Source of the DNA: Immundisolibacter cernigliae
GTDB lineage: Bacteria; Pseudomonadota; Gammaproteobacteria; Immundisolibacterales; Immundisolibacteraceae
DNA: 64,000 bases
Assembly: GCF_001697225.1 (NCBI RefSeq)
Contig: NZ_CP014671.1
Location: 2,356,001 to 2,420,000 of the forward strand
Direction of reading: 5' to 3'
Positions 25,116-32,665 of this stretch are shown here, in pieces. The notes below the pieces were generated by a model. The model was not told the DNA's origin. It did no database searches and saw only the letters and a program-made list of their open reading frames with translations. Position numbers and translations under genes: made by a program. Each line of letters starts with the position of its first letter. The stretch's first letter is position 1.

Positions 25116-25784
25116 GTGTTGGAAATCATCGAAGCCATGCGGGGTCGCACTTCGGTCCGCGCTTATTTGGACAAGCCCGTTGCCAGGAAAACCCTGGAGC
25201 AGGTGCTCGAAGCAGCCCGCTGGGCGCCATCGGGCACCAACACGCAGCCGTGGCGGGTGCTGGCCGTCAGCGGCGCGGTTCGGCAACGCATCGTCGATGC
25301 GCTCCTCGCTCACGTGGCCGGCGGCGGCGCGCCGGGCGCCCACTACGACTATTACCCCGAGACCTTCGTGGAACCCTACAAGGGCCGGCGCTGGCGCTGC
25401 GGGATGCAGCTCTATGGGGCCTTGGGGATTGGCATCGACGACAAGCCCGCGCGCCAGCGGGCGATGCTGCGCAATTTCGAGTTCTTCGGTGCGCCGCTGG
25501 GCTTGTTCTTCTACATTGACCGGGCCATGGCCCGGGGTTCCTGGGTCGACATGGGCATGTTTGTGCAAAACGTCATGCTTGCCGCGCGCGGCTACGGGCT
25601 TGAAACCTGCCCCCAGTTCGCGCTGGCCATGTACCCGGACATCGTCGCGCAGCACATCGACGCCCCGCAAAACCACGACCTGGTGTGCGGCATGTCGATC
25701 GGCTATCGCGATCCCGACGCGCCGGTCAATCAGTACCGCACCGAGCGCATGGCGGTTGACGAGTTTCTGAGCTGGGTCGAGTAG
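25116..25784 (+). CDS. Nitroreductase-family FMN oxidoreductase
   Basis: The protein has 222 residues. RTSVRAYLDKPV near the start, ARWAPSGTNTQPW and the C-terminal GMSIGYRDPDAPVN are typical of the nitroreductase fold (FMN, NAD(P)H-dependent). Proteins of this kind reduce nitroaromatics, quinones or enoates; in a catabolic island a quinone or ring-reduction step is possible. The start is GTG at 25116 or the adjacent TTG, and spacing to AGGGG cannot separate them. Its 3' end runs into the structured repeat at 25794. Confidence 0.82.
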   Translation: MLEIIEAMRGRTSVRAYLDKPVARKTLEQVLEAARWAPSGTNTQPWRVLAVSGAVRQRIVDALLAHVAGGGAPGAHYDYYPETFVEPYKGRRWRCGMQLYGALGIGIDDKPARQRAMLRNFEFFGAPLGLFFYIDRAMARGSWVDMGMFVQNVMLAARGYGLETCPQFALAMYPDIVAQHIDAPQNHDLVCGMSIGYRDPDAPVNQYRTERMAVDEFLSWVE

Positions 25785-25793
25785 CGGCTGCAA

Positions 25794-25947
25794 GGGAAGC
25801 GCCGAATAAATCCATCCTGGATTTCTCAGCGCCCGCCATCGGAAAAGCGTGGTTTTCCGATGGCTCACAAAATCAGCGGCTCATAGCCACTGATTTTGGC
25901 AGCGCGTCCCTGCGCTGCGGGAAGCGCTGAATAAATCAGCGCTTCCC
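25794..25947. repeat. Five-hairpin intergenic repeat, copy A
   Basis: This 154-bp element lies between two convergent genes and recurs at 41838. In order it contains AAATCCA/TGGATTT; a perfect 12-bp stem GCCATCGGAAAA/TTTTCCGATGGC (25835-25864); AAAATCAG/CTGATTTT with an inner GGCT/AGCC; GCAGCGC/GCGCTGC; and a perfect 12-bp stem GGGAAGCGCTGA/TCAGCGCTTCCC (25919-25947). Its ends are inverted (GGGAAGCGC...GCGCTTCCC), as in a miniature mobile element or a REP-type array. The right end touches the stop codon of the XylM-like gene. Confidence 0.85.
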
Positions 25948-27050
25948 TACGCACCGGGCGCCGTCTGCAACCACTGTGGCCAGCCGGCGCGGGCGTTCGC
26001 TTCCATGGCCAGCTCCTGCTCGGCCGGGCTGGCGAAGTGGCGGTCCCAGTTCTCGAGTCGCGGCCTGGCGATCACCCGCTCCCACAGCGGCGGGATGAAC
26101 GACGCCAGAAAACACGCCACGATGCTCGGCATCTGCGGCGCCTGCGTGTACGGGCGCAGCAGTTCGTAATGCTTGTCCGGGTCCAGGTGATGCTCCGAGT
26201 GCGTGGAAATCTCGAACGAGACCGCCCGGCTGAACGTGTTCAGGTGATTCCACGAGTGGTGCGGCAGCAGCGGCGTGCCCGGCTGGCGCACGATCCCGTA
26301 GTGCTGCGTGTAGTTGAAGCCGCCCAGGATCAGAAAACATACCGCCCAGGCGCCGATCAGCCACGGCAGGCCGAGCGGTCCGGCCAGCCACAGAAAAAAG
26401 CCGACCCAGGCGCTGACGCTGAACAGCGCCCACACCACACGGCTGCGCCACCACAGCACTGAGTGATCGCGCTTGGCCAGGCGGGCTTTTTCGAACCGGT
26501 AGGCCTTGACCGTGCCATCCACCACCGAGTCCCACACGAAGCGGTACACCGACTGACCGCGCACCGGGGTGTCGGAATCATCGGCCGTGCCGACGAACGG
26601 ATGATGCCCGTGCACGTGGTTGAGGTCGTTCATCGGCAGCCCGAACACCGTCAGGTACAGGCTGCAATAGGCGATTTCGAGCGGGTGTTTGCGGTGCATC
26701 AGCTCGTGCGCCGACGGCAGGCCGCCCAGCGCACTGAGGAAGGCAACCGCAATCAGCGCGCCGATCATGTTGAACCAGCCAAGGTCACCGGCGCGGATGT
26801 GCAGTGCAAACAGCACCCACAAGGTCACCATCAGGGGCAGCTGCAGGTACAGCACGCCGTTGTAGAACCACTTGCCGGCGCCCCCGCGCAGGCTGTGATC
26901 GGCCCCGGCCGTGAAATCCAGCAGCGCCAGGCTGACAAATCCGGCCAGGCCCAGCCACACCCAGGCCCCGCCCAGATACAGGCCGACAATGCCATTGCAC
27001 AGCATGGCGGTTGCGATCAGGTAACGGGCGTATTCGCCAATCCTTGGCAT
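25947..27050 (-). CDS. XylM/AlkB-family membrane non-haem diiron hydroxylase (copy 2)
   Basis: The protein has 367 residues. The histidine motifs are HELMHRKH, HVHGHH, YTQHYG and HSEHHLDP. It is homologous to the enzyme at 8043 along its length, but divergent. ATG at 27050 is chosen for the GGAGA ribosome site; the open frame continues upstream through the promoter of the divergent block and should not be included. It is transcribed divergently from the duplicated DUF1302 block with about 110 bases to the shared promoter region. Probable role: alkyl or methyl hydroxylation of an aromatic substrate. Confidence 0.87.
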   Translation of the reverse strand: MPRIGEYARYLIATAMLCNGIVGLYLGGAWVWLGLAGFVSLALLDFTAGADHSLRGGAGKWFYNGVLYLQLPLMVTLWVLFALHIRAGDLGWFNMIGALIAVAFLSALGGLPSAHELMHRKHPLEIAYCSLYLTVFGLPMNDLNHVHGHHPFVGTADDSDTPVRGQSVYRFVWDSVVDGTVKAYRFEKARLAKRDHSVLWWRSRVVWALFSVSAWVGFFLWLAGPLGLPWLIGAWAVCFLILGGFNYTQHYGIVRQPGTPLLPHHSWNHLNTFSRAVSFEISTHSEHHLDPDKHYELLRPYTQAPQMPSIVACFLASFIPPLWERVIARPRLENWDRHFASPAEQELAMEANARAGWPQWLQTAPGA

Positions 27051-27080
27051 GTCAACTCTCCGTGTCGAGTAAGCCCGGCC

Positions 27081-27092
27081 GACCGGCCGGTC
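27081..27092. promoter_or_regulatory. Palindrome upstream of duplicated block 1
   Basis: GACCGGCCGGTC is a perfect 12-bp palindrome followed by AGTAATTAGGCGGG. The paralogous site of block 2 (31247) reads CCGATCAGTCGG followed by TCAGTAAGCAGGCGGG. It lies between the divergent XylM-like gene and the block 1 promoter, so it could control both. Confidence 0.4.
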
Positions 27093-27160
27093 AGTAATTA
27101 GGCGGGATGCCCTGTCAATAGTTTTTTGAGAAAAATTGCTGTTTTTTCTGCGGCGCTCAA

Positions 27161-27189
27161 TTGTCACGCCAATTTTTTGTGCGTATGGT
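27161..27189 (+). promoter_or_regulatory. Sigma-70-type promoter of duplicated block 1
   Basis: TTGTCA (27161-27166), a 17-base spacer and TATGGT (27184-27189). The spacer's last 13 bases (TTTTTTGTGCG region) and the -10 are conserved in block 2, where -35 reads TTGCCA. Conservation across the duplication supports function. Confidence 0.7.
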
Positions 27190-27239
27190 ACCGCTCGCAC
27201 TTTCCCAAGCACACATTTGGGAAGGGCAGGAGGAGAGGA

Positions 27240-27503
27240 ATGCGCGTGCGTGCCATCGTTGCTCGCCAGCCCAGCAGACCGTTCCCGGTCGACATCGTCG
27301 ATCGTACAGAGCCTGCCGCCCACCAATTCCTGGCCGCGCTCCCGCCGCGCGTCGGCGCCGTCTTCGACGGTGGCGCTGACGATGTTGGCAGCATCAGGAG
27401 CGCCGTCGTCGCCAATGGCATCACTACTGTCTGCTGCGGGCCCGGTCCGGCCCGCGCTGCGAATGATCTGAGCTTGACAACCGGTTTTCACGGCGTCCGT
27501 TAG
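27240..27503 (+). pseudogene. Remnant of a zinc alcohol dehydrogenase (block 1)
   Basis: A reading frame of 87 codons follows GGAGGAGAGGA. Its first 31 residues (MRVRAIVARQPSRPFPVDIV and on to the TEPAAHQFL segment) align with the start of the intact dehydrogenase at 31429 ([29 protein letters not shown]). After this the similarity stops and no zinc or NAD motif remains, while the DNA before DUF1302 resembles the end of block 2 again. The simplest reading is a duplicated dehydrogenase that lost most of its body. A short peptide may still be made. Confidence 0.65.
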
Positions 27504-27574
27504 CCACGGACGCTGGAAAAGTCCCTCGCGCTGATGGAGGGATATCAAGGGGGTGGGGCATCGCCGATGGCGAT
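27493..27574 (+). ncRNA. Structured leader upstream of DUF1302 gene 1
   Basis: Three hairpins occur in order: GCGTCCGT/ACGGACGC (27493-27513), TCCCTC/GAGGGA with a 9-base loop (27522-27542) and ATCGCC/GGCGAT (27560-27574). The same three are found upstream of the second DUF1302 gene, with paired changes in the first two stems. It may be a cis-acting RNA element of the mRNA; its role is unknown. Confidence 0.5.
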
Positions 27575-27609
27575 TGCGGTACTTCGATAATCGGGAGGGG
27601 TTACGCAAG

Positions 27610-29544
27610 ATGCAAACGCAACAAGTAAAACGGGTCCGTTCGGCATTGCCGGCCGGCGTGGCGGCACTGCTGGGGTCGGCGATTCTGGCGCCCGGCATGG
27701 CGCGCGCGGTGGAGTTCGAGTACTCCGGCTACATCCGCGAGCACCTGTCGGTCAACCTGCAGGACAACGACCAGTTCGAGCCCAAGGGCTCACCGGGCGG
27801 CAATCCGGTGACGTTCATCGGCGACGAATTCGGCGGCCAGGGCGAGTTCTCGATGATTCGCCACAGCGGCAAGCTGGAAGCCTCGGCCGATTTCGGCCCG
27901 TTCCAGATTGCCGGCGTCGGCCGCATTGCGCGCGAGACCCGCACCAGCTACGAGCGGGGGCTACAGGACGCATCCAAGGCGATTGCCGCCTATGTACACC
28001 CGGGTGCCTTCGGGTATGGCGCGCTCACCGCGCCACCGGCGTTCGGCGGTTTCGGCGTGACCACGAATGCTGAAGGCGGTCCGCTGATGCCGGGTGACGC
28101 GGTGTACGCCAATGCCGGGCTGTTCGGCTACGGCGGCGGCACCACCGATGACCTGTTGCTGGACGACTACGACTCGACCGAACTGCGCGAGCTGTACGTG
28201 ACCTTCGATCTTGGTGAGCGCACCCACGTCAAGCTCGGCAAGCAGCAGGTGGTGTGGGGCGAGACCGATTTCTTCCGGGCCATGGACATCATTCACGGCT
28301 ACGACCTGCGCTGGCGCTCGTTCCTGGAGCTGGAGAACGAGGAACTGCGCAAGCCGCTGAACCTGGCCAACGTCACCATCGACGTGCCGGAACTGGCCGG
28401 TGCGCTGCAACTGATCTACCGTCCGGGTTGGGATGGTGCCGACGACGTGGGCGACGACGGTCCCATCAACGGCGGTCGCTGGGCTCCGGCGCCCTGGACC
28501 GGCGCGGGCGTGACCAGCTCGCTGATCGGGCCGATCAACCGCCACCACAAGTATGGCGACGAGGACGACGCCAACTACGGCTTCCGCTGGTCGGGCACCT
28601 TCAAGCAGGTGGGCTACTCGTTCGCCTACTATCGGGGCATCAGCAGCGAAGGCGTGACCACCTACAACCCGATCCTGAGCCCGGGCGGCAGCAACTGGCT
28701 GTGGGATCCGAAGGACAACGGCATCGGCGGGAACCAGCGCCTGGTGGAGCTGCTGTCGCCGATGGTCGAGACCTACGGCTTCACCTTCAACGCCTACTCC
28801 GGGGCCCTGGATTCGGTGCTGCGCGGCGAGCTGGCCTTCACGCCGAACAAGCCCTACAACACCGGTACCAATACCTTCCTCGACCTGCTGGGCGCGTTCC
28901 AGGCGATGGGGGCGTTACCGCCGGCCGGGACACCCACGCCAAGTGGACCGATGCCGCCGCTGAAAGGCGTTCTGAACGATCCGAACGATCCGGGCTCTGC
29001 CTATTCCTTGGGTGACATGGTCACTGCCGATGGCACCCCGGTGGGTCTGGCCATGGATGTGCCCGGCCTGGGTCCGGTGATCGAGAAGGACACCCTCAAG
29101 ATCATGATCGGCGCGGACAAGAACCTGAACTGGACCATGAACACGCTGGGCACCTCGCGGCCGGCGTTCTGGACCCTGCAGCTGTTCGACACCTGGGTGA
29201 TGAACTTCGATCGGGACGACGACATCGTCGAGAACTTCGGCTTCGGCGCCTCGCGGCGTGAGCACCAGACGGTACTCACCAATGCCTTCTCGTTCCCGTA
29301 CAAGTACGACACGGTGACGCCGGGCATTGCGTTCGGTGTGGACCTGGGCAGCTTCGACTCGTTCCTGATCCCGTCGCTGGACCTGCAGTTCGGCGATCAC
29401 TGGCGGGTGCGCTTCGAGGCCGACCTGTTCTTCCCCACCCACGTTGAGAAGACCAACCTGGGTCGGGTGGACACCAAGACCCGCACGCTGGGCACGCTGC
29501 ACAACCGCGACCAGTTCGTGGCGCGTATCACGTACCAGTTCTGA
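27610..29544 (+). CDS. DUF1302 family outer-membrane beta-barrel protein (copy 1)
   Basis: The protein has 644 residues. A signal peptide ends near PGMARA (about residue 33) and the mature chain starts VEFEYSGYIREHLSVN. Rich aromatic/glycine strand patterns and the terminal VARITYQF (final Phe) are typical of outer-membrane barrels. DUF1302 proteins are widespread near hydrocarbon, terpene and steroid degradation genes, and a function in hydrophobic-substrate uptake is suspected, not proven. It is nearly identical to copy 2 except in two patches (about residues 131-160 and 431-477). The start at 27610 follows GGGAGG. Confidence 0.85.
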   Translation: MQTQQVKRVRSALPAGVAALLGSAILAPGMARAVEFEYSGYIREHLSVNLQDNDQFEPKGSPGGNPVTFIGDEFGGQGEFSMIRHSGKLEASADFGPFQIAGVGRIARETRTSYERGLQDASKAIAAYVHPGAFGYGALTAPPAFGGFGVTTNAEGGPLMPGDAVYANAGLFGYGGGTTDDLLLDDYDSTELRELYVTFDLGERTHVKLGKQQVVWGETDFFRAMDIIHGYDLRWRSFLELENEELRKPLNLANVTIDVPELAGALQLIYRPGWDGADDVGDDGPINGGRWAPAPWTGAGVTSSLIGPINRHHKYGDEDDANYGFRWSGTFKQVGYSFAYYRGISSEGVTTYNPILSPGGSNWLWDPKDNGIGGNQRLVELLSPMVETYGFTFNAYSGALDSVLRGELAFTPNKPYNTGTNTFLDLLGAFQAMGALPPAGTPTPSGPMPPLKGVLNDPNDPGSAYSLGDMVTADGTPVGLAMDVPGLGPVIEKDTLKIMIGADKNLNWTMNTLGTSRPAFWTLQLFDTWVMNFDRDDDIVENFGFGASRREHQTVLTNAFSFPYKYDTVTPGIAFGVDLGSFDSFLIPSLDLQFGDHWRVRFEADLFFPTHVEKTNLGRVDTKTRTLGTLHNRDQFVARITYQF

Positions 29545-29643
29545 TTGCAGCGGATCACGCGTTTGGAAAAGGGTTTTCCCTGCGGGTGGTGGCGACGCCG
29601 CTCGTAGGGGAATTCCGACAACTACTTGAGCGAGGACTACAGG

Positions 29644-30912
29644 ATGTTCAGAAAAAAAGTTGCCCGCGTGCTGGCTTGCGGCAGCCTGGCCGCCGGGCTG
29701 TCGTTTGCCGGGCCGGTTCTGGCCGAGGAAGTGGCTGAAGGCACGGTCCTGAACGCGGCGAGCATCGACAGCCTGCTCGACAAGACTCTGCAGGGTCAGC
29801 CGATCAAAAATTTGCTGGTGGGCGAGCAGCAAAAAATGATTCGCCAGTTTGGCGTGACCATGGTGCTGACGCACACAAAACCCGTCAACGTCACTAGTGG
29901 GCTGCTTGAGCTGACTGAAAAGCACAAGGGCGAGGCGAAACTTGACGCCGGCAAGCACTTGGTCGGCTACGCGACGGGAGTGCCGTTTCCGGATATAGAA
30001 GTCGCAGACCCCGATGCTGGCATAAAGCTGGTCTACAACGCGCTGCGTGTGGGCTGGTTGGGCGATGCCTTGTATCTGAACCCGCTGTATTTTTTGATTA
30101 TTGACGGCAAGAAGGGTCTTGAAAAGGAACAGGGCTGGGTGTATCGGCGTTTCCTGATGTCCGGGCGTCTGACGGAGCCGCCGGTTCTGGATGACACGAT
30201 CGCCAAGTACGAGGCGCTGATCAACGTCTATCCCAACGACACCCGCGGCCTTGGCCTGCTGACCGTGAACTACACCGATGGCCGGCTGCCGGACGTGTAT
30301 GCCTACGTCAAGAGTCTGCGACGGGTACGGCGGTTGTCCAGCGGCGCCTGGGCCGATCCGGTGCAGGGCACGGACTTGCTGTTCGACGATACGTTCGGCC
30401 TGAATCTGGACCCAACCTGGTACGAGAGCTGGAAAATCGTCGCCAAGCGGCCGGCACTGGTTGTCGACCACTCCATACTGCCGCCGATGGACGAGAAAGC
30501 ATCCGGGCACGCCAAGTATCCGTTCATCAAACTTGATGAACCGCCGTTCTGGAACATGCAGCCCGACAACTACGAAACCCAGCTGGTTTTTGAACTCGAA
30601 GGGCGTCCCAAGAGCAATCATCTTGTGAGCCTGCGGCGCAGCTTCATTGGAGCCACACTGGGTGCGCCCAAGTTCTACTGGCAGGATATGTACGACCGCA
30701 AGGGCGAGCATTGGCGCTCCAACCAGCTCGGCTACAAGGACTTCAAATGGGAGGACGGTCGTTCCGGGCCAAGCGTGGCCAACGTCCTGCTGGTCGACGT
30801 GCAGCGTTTCCACGCGACATCGTTTGGTTCATCGAAAGGTTTTCATTTCAATCCTGCCGGTGCCAAACAGGCCGACTACACGCCCGAAGCCCTGCCACGC
30901 ATGTTGCAGTGA
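29644..30912 (+). CDS. DUF1329 family envelope protein (copy 1)
   Basis: The protein has 422 residues with a signal peptide ending near AGPVLA (about residue 27). The mature part has the family stretches GWVYRRFLMSGR, INVYPNDTRGLGLLTVNYTD and YVKSLRRVRRLSSGAWADP. The fold resembles LolA/LppX-type lipid-binding proteins (family knowledge). It is almost always encoded next to DUF1302, as here. It may carry a hydrophobic ligand across the periplasm (inference). Copy 2 is clearly more diverged from it than the DUF1302 copies are from each other. ATG at 29644 is preferred over TTG 29626. Confidence 0.83.
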   Translation: MFRKKVARVLACGSLAAGLSFAGPVLAEEVAEGTVLNAASIDSLLDKTLQGQPIKNLLVGEQQKMIRQFGVTMVLTHTKPVNVTSGLLELTEKHKGEAKLDAGKHLVGYATGVPFPDIEVADPDAGIKLVYNALRVGWLGDALYLNPLYFLIIDGKKGLEKEQGWVYRRFLMSGRLTEPPVLDDTIAKYEALINVYPNDTRGLGLLTVNYTDGRLPDVYAYVKSLRRVRRLSSGAWADPVQGTDLLFDDTFGLNLDPTWYESWKIVAKRPALVVDHSILPPMDEKASGHAKYPFIKLDEPPFWNMQPDNYETQLVFELEGRPKSNHLVSLRRSFIGATLGAPKFYWQDMYDRKGEHWRSNQLGYKDFKWEDGRSGPSVANVLLVDVQRFHATSFGSSKGFHFNPAGAKQADYTPEALPRMLQ

Positions 30913-30920
30913 CTGGCTCG

Positions 30921-30991
30921 CCAGACCAGCCAAAACGCTGGTCTGGCGTCCTCCCCCAAAGGCCGCCGAACGCAAACGGCGGCTTTTTTTT
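30921..30991 (+). terminator. Double hairpin with T-run after duplicated block 1
   Basis: CCAGACCAGC/GCTGGTCTGG (30921-30946) is followed by GCCGCCG/CGGCGGC (30962-30983) and eight Ts. The second hairpin with its T-run is a strong rho-independent terminator that isolates block 1 from block 2. Confidence 0.85.
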
Positions 30992-31246
30992 GGGCGGTGT
31001 TGGTGTTCCCCTTTCAGTGGCGATTTGCGGCATCAGGCTCGACCGCCGCCGGGGGTGTGCGGCGGGTTCGCGCAGGGCCGCCGAGCAAGGGCCTTGGGGC
31101 TGTTTGGGCGCTGCTGGCGCGGGCCGCTGACCATAGGGTGGCTCACCATCCTGCGATGTGCGGCAGCCGCTGCCGCCCGATCCGGAGCCGACTTTCGATT
31201 CCCCAAGCGCTCCGCGCCATCTAACCATGCGGGTCCGGCGCCCCGG
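30992..31246. other. Intergenic stretch between duplicated blocks
   Basis: No convincing gene is seen between the block 1 terminator and the block 2 promoter region. Open frames here lack ribosome sites and family signatures. The GC-rich sequence has short direct runs only; it may be spacer left from the duplication. Confidence 0.5.
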
Positions 31247-31258
31247 CCGATCAGTCGG
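31247..31258. promoter_or_regulatory. Palindrome upstream of duplicated block 2
   Basis: CCGATCAGTCGG is followed by TCAGTAAGCAGGCGGG. It is the counterpart of the palindrome at 27081 and shares the CCGA/TCGG half-site with the sequence at 15117. Confidence 0.4.
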
Positions 31259-31327
31259 TCAGTAAGCAGGCGGGGGCGCCTGTCAAGGGCGATTGGGGAA
31301 AAATCCGCATTTTTCCGCGTTGCTTAA

Positions 31328-31356
31328 TTGCCACACGAGTTTTTTGTGCGTATGGT
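31328..31356 (+). promoter_or_regulatory. Sigma-70-type promoter of duplicated block 2
   Basis: TTGCCA (31328-31333), a 17-base spacer and TATGGT (31351-31356). The TTTTTTGTGCGTATGGTACC core is identical to block 1. Confidence 0.7.
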
Positions 31357-31428
31357 ACCGCCCGCGCCTGGCCCCGGACATACGTTCGGCAGGCAAAGGG
31401 ACTACGCAGGGCAGAAGGAGGAGCCAGA

Positions 31429-32529
31429 ATGCAAACGCGTGCAGCAGTCGTTCGCGAGCCGAAAGGACAGTTCACTGTCGAGACCGTCGAGCTGGCGGAA
31501 CCCGCCGACGACCAGATACTGGTCCGCATCGTCGCCGCCGGCATGTGCCACACCGACCTGTCCATTCGCGACCAGCTATATCCGGCCCCGCTGCCGATGG
31601 TGCTCGGTCACGAGGGCGCCGGCGTGGTCGAGAAGGTCGGCCGTAACGTGCGCAAGGTGGTGCCGGGCGATCACGTGGTGCTCACCTTCTACAGCTGCGG
31701 TCTGTGCGCCAACTGCCTGGCCGGCCAACCGCTGTCCTGTCTGAATGCCTTTGGCCTGAACTTCGGTGGCCGCACGCCGGACGGCCAGTGCACCATTCAC
31801 AATCACGACGAGGAAATCGGCTGCAGCTTTTTTGGCCAGTCGTCCTTCGCTGGCTACGCCCTGTCCTACGAGCGCAACACCATCAAGGTGCCCAAGGACG
31901 TGCCGCTGGACATCCTGGGGCCGCTCGGTTGCGGCATCCAGACCGGTGCCGGCTCGGTGCTGAACGCGCTCAATCCGCCGGCCGGCAGCACCATTGCCAT
32001 TTTCGGTGCCGGCGCCGTGGGCCTGAGCGCCGTCATGGGCGCCGTGGTCGCCAACTGCACCACCATCATCTGCGTCGACATCAAGGAAAATCGCCTGGCC
32101 CTGGCCAGGGAACTGGGCGCCACACACGCCATCAACGGCACGCAGTGCAACCCGGTCGAGGAAATCCAGAAAATCACCGGCGGCCTGGGTGTGCCGTACA
32201 TGCTGGAGACCACCGGCAATCCGCGCGTGCTGGAAGGCGCCGTGTTCAGTCTGGGTATGGGCGGTGTGGGCGGCATCGTCGGAGCGCCGGCCATGGGTAC
32301 CACGGTCAGCCTGGACGTGAACTTCATGCTGTTCAATCGCACCCTGCGCGGCATCATCGAGGGCGACAGCAATTCGGACGTGTTCGTCCCGCGTCTGATC
32401 GAGCTGTACAAGCAGGGCAAGTTTCCGTTCGACAAGCTGATCAAGTTCTACAGCCTGGATCAGATCAACCAGGCGGCAGCGGATTCGGAAGCCGGCGGTA
32501 CGCTAAAACCCGTGCTGCGCATGGCCTGA
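31429..32529 (+). CDS. Zinc-dependent alcohol dehydrogenase, aryl-alcohol (XylB-like) type
   Basis: The protein has 366 residues. Catalytic zinc residues Cys40 and His61/Glu62 (GMCHTDL, GHEGAG), structural zinc cysteines C90, C93, C96 and C104, and the FGAGAVG nucleotide loop are all intact. It resembles benzyl-alcohol dehydrogenases of the TOL pathway, which convert aryl alcohols to aldehydes. It would follow the XylM-like hydroxylases and precede the aldehyde dehydrogenase at 10930. It is the functional counterpart of the remnant at 27240 and opens block 2. Confidence 0.9.
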   Translation: MQTRAAVVREPKGQFTVETVELAEPADDQILVRIVAAGMCHTDLSIRDQLYPAPLPMVLGHEGAGVVEKVGRNVRKVVPGDHVVLTFYSCGLCANCLAGQPLSCLNAFGLNFGGRTPDGQCTIHNHDEEIGCSFFGQSSFAGYALSYERNTIKVPKDVPLDILGPLGCGIQTGAGSVLNALNPPAGSTIAIFGAGAVGLSAVMGAVVANCTTIICVDIKENRLALARELGATHAINGTQCNPVEEIQKITGGLGVPYMLETTGNPRVLEGAVFSLGMGGVGGIVGAPAMGTTVSLDVNFMLFNRTLRGIIEGDSNSDVFVPRLIELYKQGKFPFDKLIKFYSLDQINQAAADSEAGGTLKPVLRMA

Positions 32530-32549
32530 ACGCAGCAAACAGTTTCAGG

Positions 32550-32630
32550 GCGTCTGTAGCCGCAGACGCGGGGATGTCCCCTGCACGCACGGGGGGCATC
32601 AAGGGGGAGCGGGGCATCGCCGCTGGCGAT
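32550..32630 (+). ncRNA. Structured leader upstream of DUF1302 gene 2
   Basis: Hairpins GCGTCTG/CAGACGC (32550-32569), TCCCC/GGGGG with a 9-base loop (32577-32595) and ATCGCC/GGCGAT (32616-32630). Compared with block 1, a C-G pair in the first stem became T-A and a T-A pair in the second became C-G, so pairing is preserved. Confidence 0.5.
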
Positions 32631-32665
32631 TGCCGAAACTCGACTTTCGGAGGGATATACACGAG

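Noticed and set aside
26358-27698. N-terminal extension of the second XylM-like protein to 583 residues
   Set aside because: The added part reads antisense through a promoter and the dehydrogenase remnant; the 27050 start has a ribosome site and the family's normal length.
29565-29579. GGAAAA/TTTTCC hairpin between DUF1302 and DUF1329 of block 1 as a terminator or attenuator
   Set aside because: It is short and AT-rich, and the corresponding place in block 2 has a different hairpin, so conservation does not support it.
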